Source: CAKZLS01 sp963701445
GTDB taxonomy: Bacteria; Pseudomonadota; Alphaproteobacteria; Rhodospirillales; Defluviicoccaceae
DNA: 64,000 bases
Assembly: GCA_963701445.1 (NCBI GenBank)
Contig: CAVPAM010000050.1
Location: 1-64,000, forward strand
Reading direction: 5' to 3'
Positions 1 to 10,766 of the stretch are shown here, piece after piece. The notes beneath the pieces were generated by a model. The model did no database searches. It saw only the letters and a program-made list of their open reading frames with translations, and was not told the origin of the DNA. Positions within the stretch are counted from its first letter, which is position 1; each line of letters begins with the position of its first letter. The position numbers were made by a program, and so were the translations under genes.

Positions 1-327
1 CGTCCGGCCGCCGTGATTTCGTGGACCCGGTCATGGCCCAGCGGCCAGCGGCTGAGCACCATGTGACCATAGTCTCCCTCCCCGGTCACGATAGTCCGCG
101 CCTCGGCCGCGTGGCCGCCGAGATGCTCCCGCAAAAACGCGAACACGTCCAGGTCTCGCGCCAGTCGCCGCCGCGAATCCACTTCCTGCAGGGCAACGAT
201 ATCGGGCGAAAGAACTCGCATGACGGACATCACGCGGTGCGGGTCGAACCTGCCCGTCGCCGCCGACGCACGCATGGACGTTCCAGGTCGCCACGCGCAG
301 CGACCGATGGTCTGGGTCCGCCAACAT
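1..327 (-). CDS. Endonuclease/exonuclease/phosphatase family protein, N-terminal part (runs off the left edge)
   Basis: The protein opens with LRVATWNVHACVGGDG and continues, after a one-base frame change near position 252, with SPDIVALQEVDSR. These are the two N-terminal signature strands of the EEP (DNase I/exonuclease III-like) fold, with the metal-binding Glu in the LQEVD motif. The substrate cannot be told; EEP proteins next to phospholipase D-VTT genes are commonly annotated as phosphodiesterases. The ATG lies six bases after the stop of the upstream phospholipase D gene on the same strand, so the two are probably co-transcribed. An extra A in a GGGCAGG context explains the frame break. 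The C-terminal catalytic His region lies outside the window. Confidence 0.7.
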
Positions 328-332
328 ACTAT

Positions 333-2455
333 TCACTTTCGGCGGCGCGACAGCGCCGCCTGCAAGCCCAAGGAAAGCGCGATCCAGACGGCGACGACCA
401 GCACCAGGAGTCCGATATTGGCGGCGCTCGGATCGCGCAGGATCTCCCGCAGCCGGTCGCCGAGCGCCGTCATGACGGCAATTCCCGGGGCCATGCCCAC
501 CAGGGTGCCCAGAATGTAGTCGCGGAAACGGATGTGGGATGCGCCGGAAATGAGGTTGACGACGGTGAACGGCGCCACCGGAACCAGGCGCAGGGCGGCC
601 ACCGACAGGATGCCGCGATTGGCCAGCGTCCGGCTGATCTTGTTGAGCCGCTGCCCGAGCAACTGGCGCAACCCTTTTCGTCCGGCGACGGCGCCGATCT
701 GGTAGGTGATCGCGGCGCTCATAGCCGAGCCGGCGGCGGCGTAAAGGAACCCCGTGACCGGACCGAAGGTCATCGCGGCGAGCGCGATCAGCACGGTCAC
801 CGGAAACATAACAAGGCTCCCGACGACAAAGACCGCGACCGTCAGAAGCGGCGCCCATGCGCTTTCGGCGAAGGTCTCCACCAGCGGTTCCAGCCGCGCC
901 GATTCGCCCACTCGGCCAGCGGCGAGACCTGCCATGTCAGCGCAAGACCCGCGAGAACGACCCCCGCCAATCCGAACATCACCATCGTCTTGCGTGGCGT
1001 GACGCTCGAACCGGCCTCGGGCTCGAACATATCGCCCACGAGGTCCTCGGGATCGATGGGCCGCTCGGCATCGGCCACCTCCCGCAAGGTATGCGCCAAG
1101 TCGTCGTCCCAAGGCCCATGATCCTCGATGACCGCCAGGCGGCGGCCGCTTCCGACCAGGTGATCGAACGCGGAGAAGGGCGACTCCTGCTCCGCGAACG
1201 TTGCCCTTACCTTCTCAGGCACGAGGCCGAGATGCTCGGCGAGCAGCCGGTCGCGCAACGCCGCGATCGTCTCCGCCTCCGCCGCGCTGGAGGCCTCGAC
1301 GGCGAGATTGCACTCGCTGTCCAGGCCCATGGAGCGGTTGTTGAGGTTGGCCGAGCCGATCATCAGGAACGTGTCGTCGACGGTCATCAGCTTGGCGTGA
1401 ACCATCACCGGCGTCTCCTCGTCGTCATCGATGACGACGGGATAGAGCAGGCGAAACCGGTCGGCCACGCCCGCCTCATCGAGATGGCGGGCGAAAAGCG
1501 CCCGGCCGGCGCCCATGGCCCGCGCCTCCAGCCAGCTGGTCGCCTTGGGCCCGACCACCATCACTTCGAGTTGCTGGTTCTCGCGCATGGCGCGCACCAG
1601 GGCCTCGGAAAAAGCTTCAGAGGTCAGGTACTGGTTTTCGATGTAGATGAAACGCTCGGCCGCGGCGACGGCGGCGTCAGGTCCCTGACCTCGCGGACCT
1701 CGGGCCGGCCGGACAGCGCCGGCATCGTCCGGGCAATGCCAATGGTCACATCGGTCAAATCCGGTTCGACCCCGTCGGGCCAGGGATCTCCCGCGGGTTC
1801 CTGCGATCCGGCCGCCCGGCAGGAGGCCTCCAACCATCGTTCGCGCGCAAGCTCGGCAAGGGCGCGCGCCGCCGCTCCGTCGACCACCATCTGCATGTCG
1901 TGAAACGGCGGACAATTCTCGCCGGCCGGATCGACCCGGACGGGATGACGGGGGCGGTGTCGGAGGTGTCCCAGCGTCCGACGGCCAGGTCGAGGCCGCC
2001 GCAGAAGGCGACCGCGTCGTCGACGACGACGATCTTCTGATGGTGGCAGGAGCCGAGCGGCAGGACGTCGTCGAGACAGACGTGGATGCCGGGCGGGGTC
2101 ATCCAACCGAGGTTGAGGTTCGGCAGCGGCTCCCGGTCGAGGGCATAGAGGACGGAGTAATCCCAGAGCAGGACATGAATGGACGGATCGGGCCGGCGGT
2201 TCGACATATGGGTGAGCAGCGCCTTCAGTTGCCTCCGGCGCGCCGTCGTCGCTTGCGCCGGAGCCACCGACGACCCGCACCCGGCTGTCGATATCCCAAC
2301 CGATGATGAAGACCGATCGCGTGGCCTTCTGACAGCGACGACCGCAGCGCGCCGAAATAGGCGGCGCCGTCGACAAGCACCGCGGCCCTGTTCGCCGTTT
2401 CCACGCGCCAGCACGTCTCACCTGGGCGGAGGATTTTTGGTTCGAATTGTCGGGT
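333..2455 (-). CDS. Phospholipase D / VTT (DedA-like) fusion protein, broken by about five frameshifts
   Basis: Read across frames, this is one protein of about 700 residues. The N-terminal half carries two phospholipase D HKD motifs: SCHHQKIVVVDDAVAFCGG around 2000, and VHAKLMTVDDTFLMIGSANL around 1370-1410. The first motif begins with HxK as expected. The C-terminal 200 residues form a hydrophobic VTT/SNARE-associated domain (333-900). Such fusions are known in alphaproteobacteria; a role in phospholipid turnover at the inner membrane is inferred. Frame changes are needed near 2330, 2220, 1935, 1685 and 890. Motifs are intact on both sides of each break, which points to base-calling indels more than to decay. 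The start codon is uncertain because the first clearly homologous residues sit in a frame without a good ATG. Confidence 0.72.
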
Positions 2456-2522
2456 AAGTGATGCCGTGGTAAAAGCGGATGCCTTGAAAACGATTGCGGA
2501 CCCGGGTGGGTTCCCCCACCCC

Positions 2523-3689
2523 TCACATGGGATCGCAACCGCGATCAGTCCAGCCCCGCGCCGCCCGCCAAAAGGCGCGGACCGCCTGTTCGGCGGCGCG
2601 TGCCAGGTACTCGGCGGCGTGGGTCATCGCCTCGTCCAGGGTGACCGGGCCGGGACACAGGCTGAACACCGCGTCGATGCCGATGGCGTGCAGGTCGCCG
2701 AGCCCGTCGCCGACGCCGCCGGCGATGGCGATACAGGGAATTCCCCGGGCCCTGGCGGCGGCGCCGACGCCGGCCGGCGCCTTGCCGTACGCCGTCTGGA
2801 AGTCGATCTGGCCCTCCCCGGTCAGCACCAGATCCGCCCCCGCCAGCTTGCCGTGGAGATCCACGAGTTCGAGAACCAGGTCCACGCCGCGGCGCAACTC
2901 GGCGCCCAGGAACGCCCGCAGCCCCGCGCCCAGCCCGCCCGCCGCGCCGGAGCCGGGGAGATTGCGGACATTCACGCCAAGATCCCGCTCGATTACGTCG
3001 GCGAGGTTGGCGAGACCCGCGTCGAGAGCCTCGACCTGTTCCGGCGCGGCGCCCTTCTGCGGGCCGTAGACATGGGCCGCCCCCGTGGGACCGCAAAGCG
3101 GATTGTCCACGTCGCACACCGCCTCGAACCGAACGGACGTCACGCGCGGATCGAGCCCCGACAGGTCGATCCGCCGGACGCGGCCCAGTTCGCCCCCCAC
3201 CGGTTCCACCGCCGCTCCCCGGTCGTCGAGAAAGCGCGCGCCCAGGGCCGCCGCCATGCCGATGCCGCCGTCGTTGGTGGCGCTGCCGCCGATCCCGACG
3301 CCGATCCGCGAGACACCCAGATCGAGCGCGGCGCGGATCAACTCGCCGGTTCCCCGGGTCGTCGTGCGCGTGGGATCGCGGCGGTCCCGGGCCAGCAGCG
3401 CCAGGCCGCTCGCCAGCGCCATCTCCACGGCGGCGAACTTCATGGCGGGGACATAACAGAAGGCGGCCCGCGTGGGCTCGCCCCGGGGGCCGCAAACCGT
3501 TACGACCCGGGCCTCGCCGCCGAGACCTTCGATCGCCACGTCCACCAGTCCGTCGCCGCCATCGGCGACCGGCACGCGCACGACGTCGGCGCCGGGAGCC
3601 GCGCGCAGCACGCCCGCCATCATGGCGTCGGCGGCGGCGATGGCGGTCAGGCATCCCTTGAACGCGTTGGGCGCGGCGACAATTCTCAT
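2523..3689 (-). CDS. Glycerate kinase (GarK/GlxK type)
   Basis: A complete 388-residue protein of the type I glycerate kinase family, which phosphorylates D-glycerate (usually to 2-phosphoglycerate) in glyoxylate/glycerate use. It starts with the family N-terminus MRIVAAPNAFKG. It contains VADGGDGLVD near residue 45, the glycine-rich IGVGIGGSATNDGG near 130, and GADLVLTGEGQIDFQT near 290. Length and motif order match the family. It starts 24 bases from the 3' end of glnS on the same strand and so probably lies downstream in the same transcript. No frameshift is seen. Confidence 0.93.
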   Translation of the reverse strand: MRIVAAPNAFKGCLTAIAAADAMMAGVLRAAPGADVVRVPVADGGDGLVDVAIEGLGGEARVVTVCGPRGEPTRAAFCYVPAMKFAAVEMALASGLALLARDRRDPTRTTTRGTGELIRAALDLGVSRIGVGIGGSATNDGGIGMAAALGARFLDDRGAAVEPVGGELGRVRRIDLSGLDPRVTSVRFEAVCDVDNPLCGPTGAAHVYGPQKGAAPEQVEALDAGLANLADVIERDLGVNVRNLPGSGAAGGLGAGLRAFLGAELRRGVDLVLELVDLHGKLAGADLVLTGEGQIDFQTAYGKAPAGVGAAARARGIPCIAIAGGVGDGLGDLHAIGIDAVFSLCPGPVTLDEAMTHAAEYLARAAEQAVRAFWRAARGWTDRGCDPM

Positions 3690-3712
3690 GCCGGACCCTC
3701 CGTCACGGCGGT

Positions 3713-5412
<1,700 letters not shown>

Positions 5413-5796
5413 TGTGTCCAGCTCCGAACTGTGTGCTCCGCGGCGCGACCCTCGGCTCCGAAAGTCCCCGTGTCCCGGCGCTTCTGTCTGCCAGAAAACC
5501 CGCCGCCCGCCAAGCCCCGGCCCCGTTCCGCGCGATGGCGAGCGGACGATAGGCCACCAACGCCCAACGGTCAAGGAATGTGTTCCTGTATTGTCCCGCG
5601 CCCGTCGCCGGCGCAACGCTGCCTCCCGTTTTCGCCGACACGAAAAGCCGAATTCGCTATTGCGTCGCTCCGGTTCTCTGTGTACCCCAACGCGGCGGGA
5701 AGAAACGATCCGTCATCGTATCGTCGTGCTTGCCGTTGAACATGGGTTTCTTTCCCCCAATATTTCAACTACCCCTTGACCGCCACGGAGCGCACC
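5413..5796. other. Intergenic region between glnS and the small membrane protein
   Basis: About 380 bases between divergent genes. It is lower in GC than its surroundings toward 5640-5780 and should hold the promoters of both directions. No RNA gene, terminator hairpin or repeat is seen. Confidence 0.4.
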
Positions 5797-5955
5797 TTGG
5801 ATCGCCAATCTGCAGAATGGGACCTTTTCCCGGTCGCGCTCGTCCTCGGGGTGGTCATGTTATTGATCCTGACCCTTGATTTCGGCGAGGAGCGGGCCGA
5901 CCCGGGACATGACGGCCCGACACCCGCGCCGGTGGAAAAGACGGAAAGCTCATGA
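5797..5955 (+). CDS. Small single-span membrane protein (52 aa)
   Basis: A short frame starting with TTG at 5797, with a GGAG Shine-Dalgarno seven bases upstream. It encodes MDRQSAEWD, then the hydrophobic span FPVALVLGVVMLLILTLDF, then a charged, proline-rich tail. The stop overlaps the ATG of the next gene (ATGA at 5952-5955), so translation of the lipoprotein is probably coupled to it. Function unknown. The evidence is the ribosome site, the clean membrane span and the stop-start overlap; there is no recognised homology. Confidence 0.55.
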   Translation: MDRQSAEWDLFPVALVLGVVMLLILTLDFGEERADPGHDGPTPAPVEKTESS

Positions 5956-6209
5956 GCAACAGAGACATGGTCCGATCCGGAGTTCCGGTTTTCGCGGCCC
6001 TGTTCCTGACGGGAGCCTTGGCCGCGTGCGGCACCAGGGAACCCCCGCCCGATCTTAACGCCCCGCCGACCCTGCGGGAATCGACGATCCTCGGGGTCGA
6101 CGCCATGGACTCGTACTTCCTGACCCGGTACCGGAAATGCATCCAGTTCAAGTCCGAACAGATGTGCCGGCGGGAACCCTACGGCGACGACGGCAGCGGC
6201 TTTCAGTGA
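5952..6209 (+). CDS. Small lipoprotein (85 aa)
   Basis: It has a basic N-terminus, a hydrophobic stretch and a lipobox-like LAACG (Cys near residue 26), so it is predicted to be processed by signal peptidase II and anchored in a membrane. The mature part is about 60 residues with two further Cys (KCIQF, MCRRE) that could form a disulfide. It overlaps the small membrane protein upstream by ATGA and lies 40 bases before the AlaX gene. No family recognised. Confidence 0.7.
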   Translation: MSNRDMVRSGVPVFAALFLTGALAACGTREPPPDLNAPPTLRESTILGVDAMDSYFLTRYRKCIQFKSEQMCRREPYGDDGSGFQ

Positions 6210-6248
6210 CGCCGAACCGGGTTCCGAGCGGAACTTGAGGGCGGCGCG

Positions 6249-6896
6249 ATGAACACCGGCGTTGAAAAAGCGTTCTGGACTGATCCCTACGCCACCGAAC
6301 TCGACACCACGGTCACCGCCGTTGCCGGCGACGACGTCACCGTGGCCCGGACCGTGTTCTTCGCGTTCTCGGGCGGCCAGGAGAGCGACGCCGGAACCAT
6401 CGGAGGCGCCCGCGTCCTCCAGGCCCGCAAGGATGGCCGGCAGATCATCTATACCCTGGAACCGGGTCATGGCCTCCGTCCCGGCGCCCCGGTCGCCATC
6501 GTCATCGACGGGGAGCGGCGCCGCCGGCTGATGCGGCTTCACCTCGCCGCCGAGCTCGTTCTCGAGCTGGTGTACCGGCGGCTGGCCGGGATCGAAAAGG
6601 TCGGCGCCCACATCGCCGAGGACAAGGCCCGCATCGACTTCGCCTGGGACGGTGCGCTGTCCGGCGTGCTCCCCGACATCGAGCGCGAGGCCGCCGACAT
6701 CATCGGTGCCAACGGCCCGGTGATCACGGCTTACAGCGACGAGGCCGCCGAGCGCCGCTACTGGGAGATCCCCGGCTTCGCCCGCGTCCCCTGCGGCGGC
6801 ACGCACCTGAAAACAACCGGCGAAATCGGCGAAATCCGTCTGAAGCGCCGCAACCCCGGCAAGGGCAAGGAACGGATCGAAATCACTTTGGTTTAA
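6249..6896 (+). CDS. AlaX-type alanyl-tRNA editing protein
   Basis: A 215-residue free-standing editing domain that would hydrolyse mischarged Ser-tRNA(Ala) or Gly-tRNA(Ala). The FFAFSGGQESD segment near residue 38 matches the editing-domain N-terminus. The zinc site is partly visible as C182-GGT-H186. The usual HxxxH partner is H98-LAA-E102, so the second His is Glu. Whether this is normal for the subfamily or changes zinc binding cannot be decided here. It converges on the LysR gene, and the last bases of both genes lie in a short duplicated segment. Confidence 0.88.
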   Translation: MNTGVEKAFWTDPYATELDTTVTAVAGDDVTVARTVFFAFSGGQESDAGTIGGARVLQARKDGRQIIYTLEPGHGLRPGAPVAIVIDGERRRRLMRLHLAAELVLELVYRRLAGIEKVGAHIAEDKARIDFAWDGALSGVLPDIEREAADIIGANGPVITAYSDEAAERRYWEIPGFARVPCGGTHLKTTGEIGEIRLKRRNPGKGKERIEITLV

Positions 6897-6948
6897 GTCA
6901 GCCGCCACGGCGGCTCGGGGGTTTAAGTCATCCGCCAGGGCGGGACGG
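6891..6948. repeat. Imperfect tandem repeat at the convergent gene ends
   Basis: Two adjacent units of about 28 bp share GGTTTAAGTCA and CCGCCA-GGCGG. On the minus strand each unit encodes PPWR(M/L)T followed by a stop, so the LysR C-terminus appears to be present twice. The first unit also supplies the stop codon of the AlaX gene. Confidence 0.6.
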
Positions 6949-7868
6949 GCGTGAACTTTTCGGCGAGGAAATCGACGAAGGCCCGGACCTTGGGGGACAG
7001 ATGCCGGCGGTGCGGGTAGACCACGTGGATGGGCAGGCGCACGAACCGGTGGCAGTGGGCAAGCAACGGCACCAGCCGGCCCATGCGAATATCGGGCGCC
7101 ACGCGATACTCCGCCATGTGGGCGATCCCGAGACCCGCGAGCGCCATCTCGTGCAGGGCCTCGCCGTTGTTGACCTCGGCGTTGCCACGGACGCGAACGC
7201 TGTAGGGGCCGTCCGGCCCCTCGAACGGCCAGTCGTTCAGGGCGCCGTGGCTGCCGGTCCAGGTGATGCAGTTGTGACCGGCGAGATCGGCGGGCGTGCG
7301 CGGGGCGCCATGGCGTTTCAGATAGGCGGGCGTGGCGCAGATGGTGCGGTGATCCTCGGCGAGCAGCCGCGAAATGAGCGACGAGTTCCTCCAGGGCGCC
7401 GGTCCGCACGCCCACGTCGAACCCCTCCTCCACCAGATCGACGACCCGGTCGCCGACGTTCAGTTCGAGATGGACCTCCGGATACCGGTCGAGGAATTCG
7501 GGCAGCACCGGCGCCATCTGGTTGGTGGCGAAGGCCGCCGCAGCGGTCACCCGCAGCCGCCCGCGCGGCGCCGCGTGCGACCGGCTGATGGCCTGCTCCG
7601 CCTCCTCGATCTCATCGAGAATATGGGAACTGCGGTGGTAGTACGCCTCGCCCTCGTCGGTGAGGCTGAGGCGCCGGGTGGTCCGGTTCAGCAGCCGCGC
7701 CCCCAGACGATCCTCCAGCCGCGAGACCAGTTTGCTCACCGCCGACGGCGACAAGCCAAGGGTGCGCGCCGCGTTGGAAAACCCGCCCTCGTCAACCACG
7801 CGGACAAAAACCGCCATTTCGCCCGAGGCATCCATCGCAATCACCCGCCATTTGTGATCTGTGTTCAT
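6923..7868 (-). CDS. LysR-family transcriptional regulator (one frameshift)
   Basis: The N-terminal winged helix-turn-helix is clear: EGGFSNAARTLGLSPSAVSK, then LEDRLGARLLNRTTRRLSLT. The effector domain begins RGRLRVTAAAAFA. Near 7385 one extra base in GAGGAACTCG breaks the frame; beyond it the sequence continues as a normal substrate domain ending FVDFLAEKFTPVPPWRMT. An internal ATG at 7835 (MDASGEM) is the more usual LysR start; the one at 7868 adds eleven residues. The target is unknown. The divergently read neighbour is a 60-residue protein 100 bases away. Confidence 0.85.
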
Positions 7869-7970
7869 AGATCTTATGACATATTCGCGGATTATCGGCT
7901 CGGTCACAATCAATTAGAGTGCGCTTACATTCGCACAGGAATGTGACCGAAGACGCAAAGGATCCGGGCC

Positions 7971-8153
7971 ATGACCCAAACGTTCGAACATCCGACGACG
8001 GAAGAAATGGACTTGTACCTGCGACGTGCCCGTCAGGCCCGGAGCCAGGCGCTTGTCGATACGGCCCACTGGCTCGGCGCCAAGATCCATGCGGCATTCG
8101 AGGCCATCGCGCACCCGAACCACCCGACACCGCACGGTCCGGCGGCGGCGTAA
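7971..8153 (+). CDS. Small hypothetical protein (60 aa), RSP_7527-like
   Basis: Acidic start, then a basic amphipathic helix (YLRRARQARSQALVDTAHWL) and a His/Pro-rich tail. Composition and layout resemble small alphaproteobacterial proteins grouped as RSP_7527-like, of unknown function. It is divergent from the LysR gene and has upstream space for a promoter. The resemblance is by general pattern only. Confidence 0.5.
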   Translation: MTQTFEHPTTEEMDLYLRRARQARSQALVDTAHWLGAKIHAAFEAIAHPNHPTPHGPAAA

Positions 8154-8176
8154 CCCCGACACGGAGCGCGCCTTTC

Positions 8177-8951
8177 TCAGCGCTCGGCCAGGAACTCCCG
8201 CACGCTCGCCAGGAATTTCTCCGGTTGCTCGGCGTGGACGCGGTGGCCGGCCCCGGGGATAACGGTGAACTCGGCGGCGGGAAACAGGGTGCGGATTTTC
8301 GCGTGGTAGCCGGCCCGCACGTAGTCCGAGCCGTCGCCGCTGACGAACAGCGACGGGCCGTCGTATTCGAGGCCGGTCACGTCGGGAAAGCCGGTGAGTT
8401 GTTCCATGGCATCGGCGATGGCGTCGAGATTGATCCGCCACGCATAGCCGCCGTCGCGGCTCACCAGAATTCTGCAATAAAAACGTTCTGAGCGGCGCGT
8501 CGAAAATCGCCTTGGCGAGGCGCGTTTCCGCGTCCGCGCGGCTTTCCACGGTGGCGGCGTCGATCCCGCGCATGGCCCGCACCTCCGGCAGGTAGGTGTG
8601 GGCATAGGCGAACGGAGCGATGTCCACCACGACGACCCGGTCCAGGTGCTGGCCGTACAGCAGCGCGAACAGCATGGCGATCTTGCCGCCGACGCTGTGG
8701 CCGAGGATGGCCGGCCGGTCCAGCCCCCGGGCGTCGAGAAACTCGCGCAGGTCGTCGATCATCTCCGAAAAGGTCATGGTGTCCGCGTGGCCGGACTCGC
8801 CGTGGTTCCGGAGATCGACGGCATAGACGTGATACCGGTCGGCGAGACGCTCGGCGATGGTCCGCCAGTTGCGGGCCGAGCCGAACAGGCCGTGCAGGAT
8901 GACCAGCGGCGGCCCCTCGCCAACCTCGCTGAACGCCAGGGGGACGGTCAT
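8177..8951 (-). CDS. Alpha/beta-fold hydrolase (one frameshift)
   Basis: The protein shows the oxyanion segment VILHGLFGSARNW near residue 18, the nucleophile elbow LGHSVGGKIA near 90, and the catalytic His region IPGAGHRVHAEQPEKF near the C-terminus. This layout is that of YbfF-like carboxylesterases. A frame change near 8478 separates the core from the lid and C-terminus; both parts are well conserved, so an indel is likely. It sits 18 bases after lpdA on the same strand, so it may be the last gene of the pyruvate dehydrogenase transcript. Confidence 0.85.
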
Positions 8952-8969
8952 CCGGTCCGCGCCCGGCCG

Positions 8970-10751
8970 CTACTTTTTCTTCTTCGGCATGTACAGGTCG
9001 GTGATCGTCCCCTCGAAGGCCTCGGCCGCGAATCCGATCGTTTCCGACAACGTCGGATGGGGATGGATGGTCAGACCGATGTCGGTGGAGTCGCAACCCA
9101 TCTCGATGGCCAGCGCCGCCTCGGCGATCAGATCGCCCGCGTTGGGCCCGACGATCCCGGCGCCGATCAACAGGTCCGTCTCCTCGTCGAACAACAGCTT
9201 GGTCATGCCTTCGTCGCGAGACAGCGCCAGGCTGCGTCCGCTGGCCGCCCAGGGGAACACGCCCTTGCCGTACTTGATCTTCTTCGCCTTGGCCTCGATC
9301 TCGGTCAGTCCGACCCACGCCACCTCGGGATCGGTGTAGGCCACCGACGGGATGACCTTGGCGTCGAAACTGCTCTTGAGACCGGCCGCCACCTCCGCCG
9401 CCACCTTGCCCTCGTGCACCGATTTATGGGCCAGCATGGGCTGACCGACGATGTCGCCGATGGCGAAGATATGCGGAACGTTGGTGCGCTGCTGCTTGTC
9501 GACGGCGATGAACCCGCGATCGTCCACGGCGACGCCGGCGTTCTCGGCGCCGATCTTCTTGCCGTTGGGGCTGCGCCCGACCGCCACCAGCACCTTGTCG
9601 AACACGTCCTCGGCCGGGGCGTTCTTGCCCTCGAAGGTGACCCGGATACCGTCTTTTTCGGCGGTCATTCCGGTGACCTTGGTGCTCAGGAAGATGTTCT
9701 CGAACGCCTTTTCCACGAACTTCTGGTAGGGCCGCACCAGATCGCGGTCGGCGCCGGGCATCAGCCCGTCCAAAAGCTCGACGACGGTGATCTTGGCGCC
9801 CAGCGCGGCATACACGTCGGCCATCTCCAGGCCGATGATGCCGCCGCCCACCACCAGAAGCCGCTTCGGAATTCCGTCCATTTCCAGGGCGCCGGTGGAA
9901 TCGATGACACGCGGATCGTCATGGGGAAAGCCCGGAATGCGCGCGGCCTGGGAGCCGGCGGCGATGATGGCATGGTCGAACGAGACCACCTTGCGGCCGG
10001 ACGCCGTTTCCACCGCGAGCTGGTTCGGCGAGATGAACGCGCCGACGCCCGTCACCACTTCCACCTTGCGCTGCTTGGCGAGGCCGCTGAGGCCCTTGGT
10101 CAGCTTGCCGACCACCGAATTCTTCCAGTCCGCCAGCTTGGCCACGTCGATGGAGACCTCGCCGAACACGATCCCGTGTTCCGCCATCTCCTTGGTCTCG
10201 GCGATGACCTTGGCGGCGTGCAACAGCGCCTTCGACGGGATACACCCCACATTGAGGCAAACGCCGCCGAGGGTCTCGTAGCGCTCCACCAGAACCGTCT
10301 TCTTGCCCAGGTCGGCGGCCCGGAACGCGGCGGAGTATCCGCCCGGCCCGGAGCCGAGCACCACCACCTCGGCGTGAATGTCGCCTTTCGCCGCCGGTTG
10401 GGCCGAAGGCTGGGCGGCCGGTGGCGGCGCCGCCGGAGCGGGTTGCGCCTTTTCCTGTCTCGGCTCCTGTTTCGGCGGTTCGGGCGCGGCCGCGTCTCCG
10501 GCCGCCTCTCCGGCCGCTTCCAGGGTCAGGATCAGGTCGCCCTCGGACACCTTGTCGCCCACCTTGACCTTGATCTCGACCACCTTGCCGGCCGCCGGCG
10601 ACGGCACTTCCATGGTCGCCTTGTCGCTTTCCAGCGAAATCAGCGGATCCTCGGGGCTGATGAAATCGCCGGGCGAGACGAGGATCTCGATGATTTCCAC
10701 GCCCTTGAAATCGCCGATGTCGGGGACCTTGATCTCCTGGATACTGCTCAT
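8970..10751 (-). CDS. lpdA: Dihydrolipoyl dehydrogenase with N-terminal lipoyl domain (E3 of pyruvate dehydrogenase)
   Basis: 593 residues. Residues 1-80 are a lipoyl domain with the modified Lys in ESDKATMEVPS. An Ala/Pro-rich linker to about 125 follows. The flavoprotein begins with VVVLGSGPGGYSAAFRAAD (FAD binding), the redox disulfide is GGVCLNVGCIPSK, and the NAD site is VVGGGIIGLEMAD. The C-terminal His-Glu pair lies in HPHPTLSET. It reoxidises dihydrolipoamide with NAD+. Lipoyl-E3 fusions accompany AceE-type complexes in some beta- and gammaproteobacteria. It follows aceF by 15 bases. Confidence 0.97.
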   Translation of the reverse strand: MSSIQEIKVPDIGDFKGVEIIEILVSPGDFISPEDPLISLESDKATMEVPSPAAGKVVEIKVKVGDKVSEGDLILTLEAAGEAAGDAAAPEPPKQEPRQEKAQPAPAAPPPAAQPSAQPAAKGDIHAEVVVLGSGPGGYSAAFRAADLGKKTVLVERYETLGGVCLNVGCIPSKALLHAAKVIAETKEMAEHGIVFGEVSIDVAKLADWKNSVVGKLTKGLSGLAKQRKVEVVTGVGAFISPNQLAVETASGRKVVSFDHAIIAAGSQAARIPGFPHDDPRVIDSTGALEMDGIPKRLLVVGGGIIGLEMADVYAALGAKITVVELLDGLMPGADRDLVRPYQKFVEKAFENIFLSTKVTGMTAEKDGIRVTFEGKNAPAEDVFDKVLVAVGRSPNGKKIGAENAGVAVDDRGFIAVDKQQRTNVPHIFAIGDIVGQPMLAHKSVHEGKVAAEVAAGLKSSFDAKVIPSVAYTDPEVAWVGLTEIEAKAKKIKYGKGVFPWAASGRSLALSRDEGMTKLLFDEETDLLIGAGIVGPNAGDLIAEAALAIEMGCDSTDIGLTIHPHPTLSETIGFAAEAFEGTITDLYMPKKKK

Positions 10752-10766
10752 TGCGATCTCCCCCGA

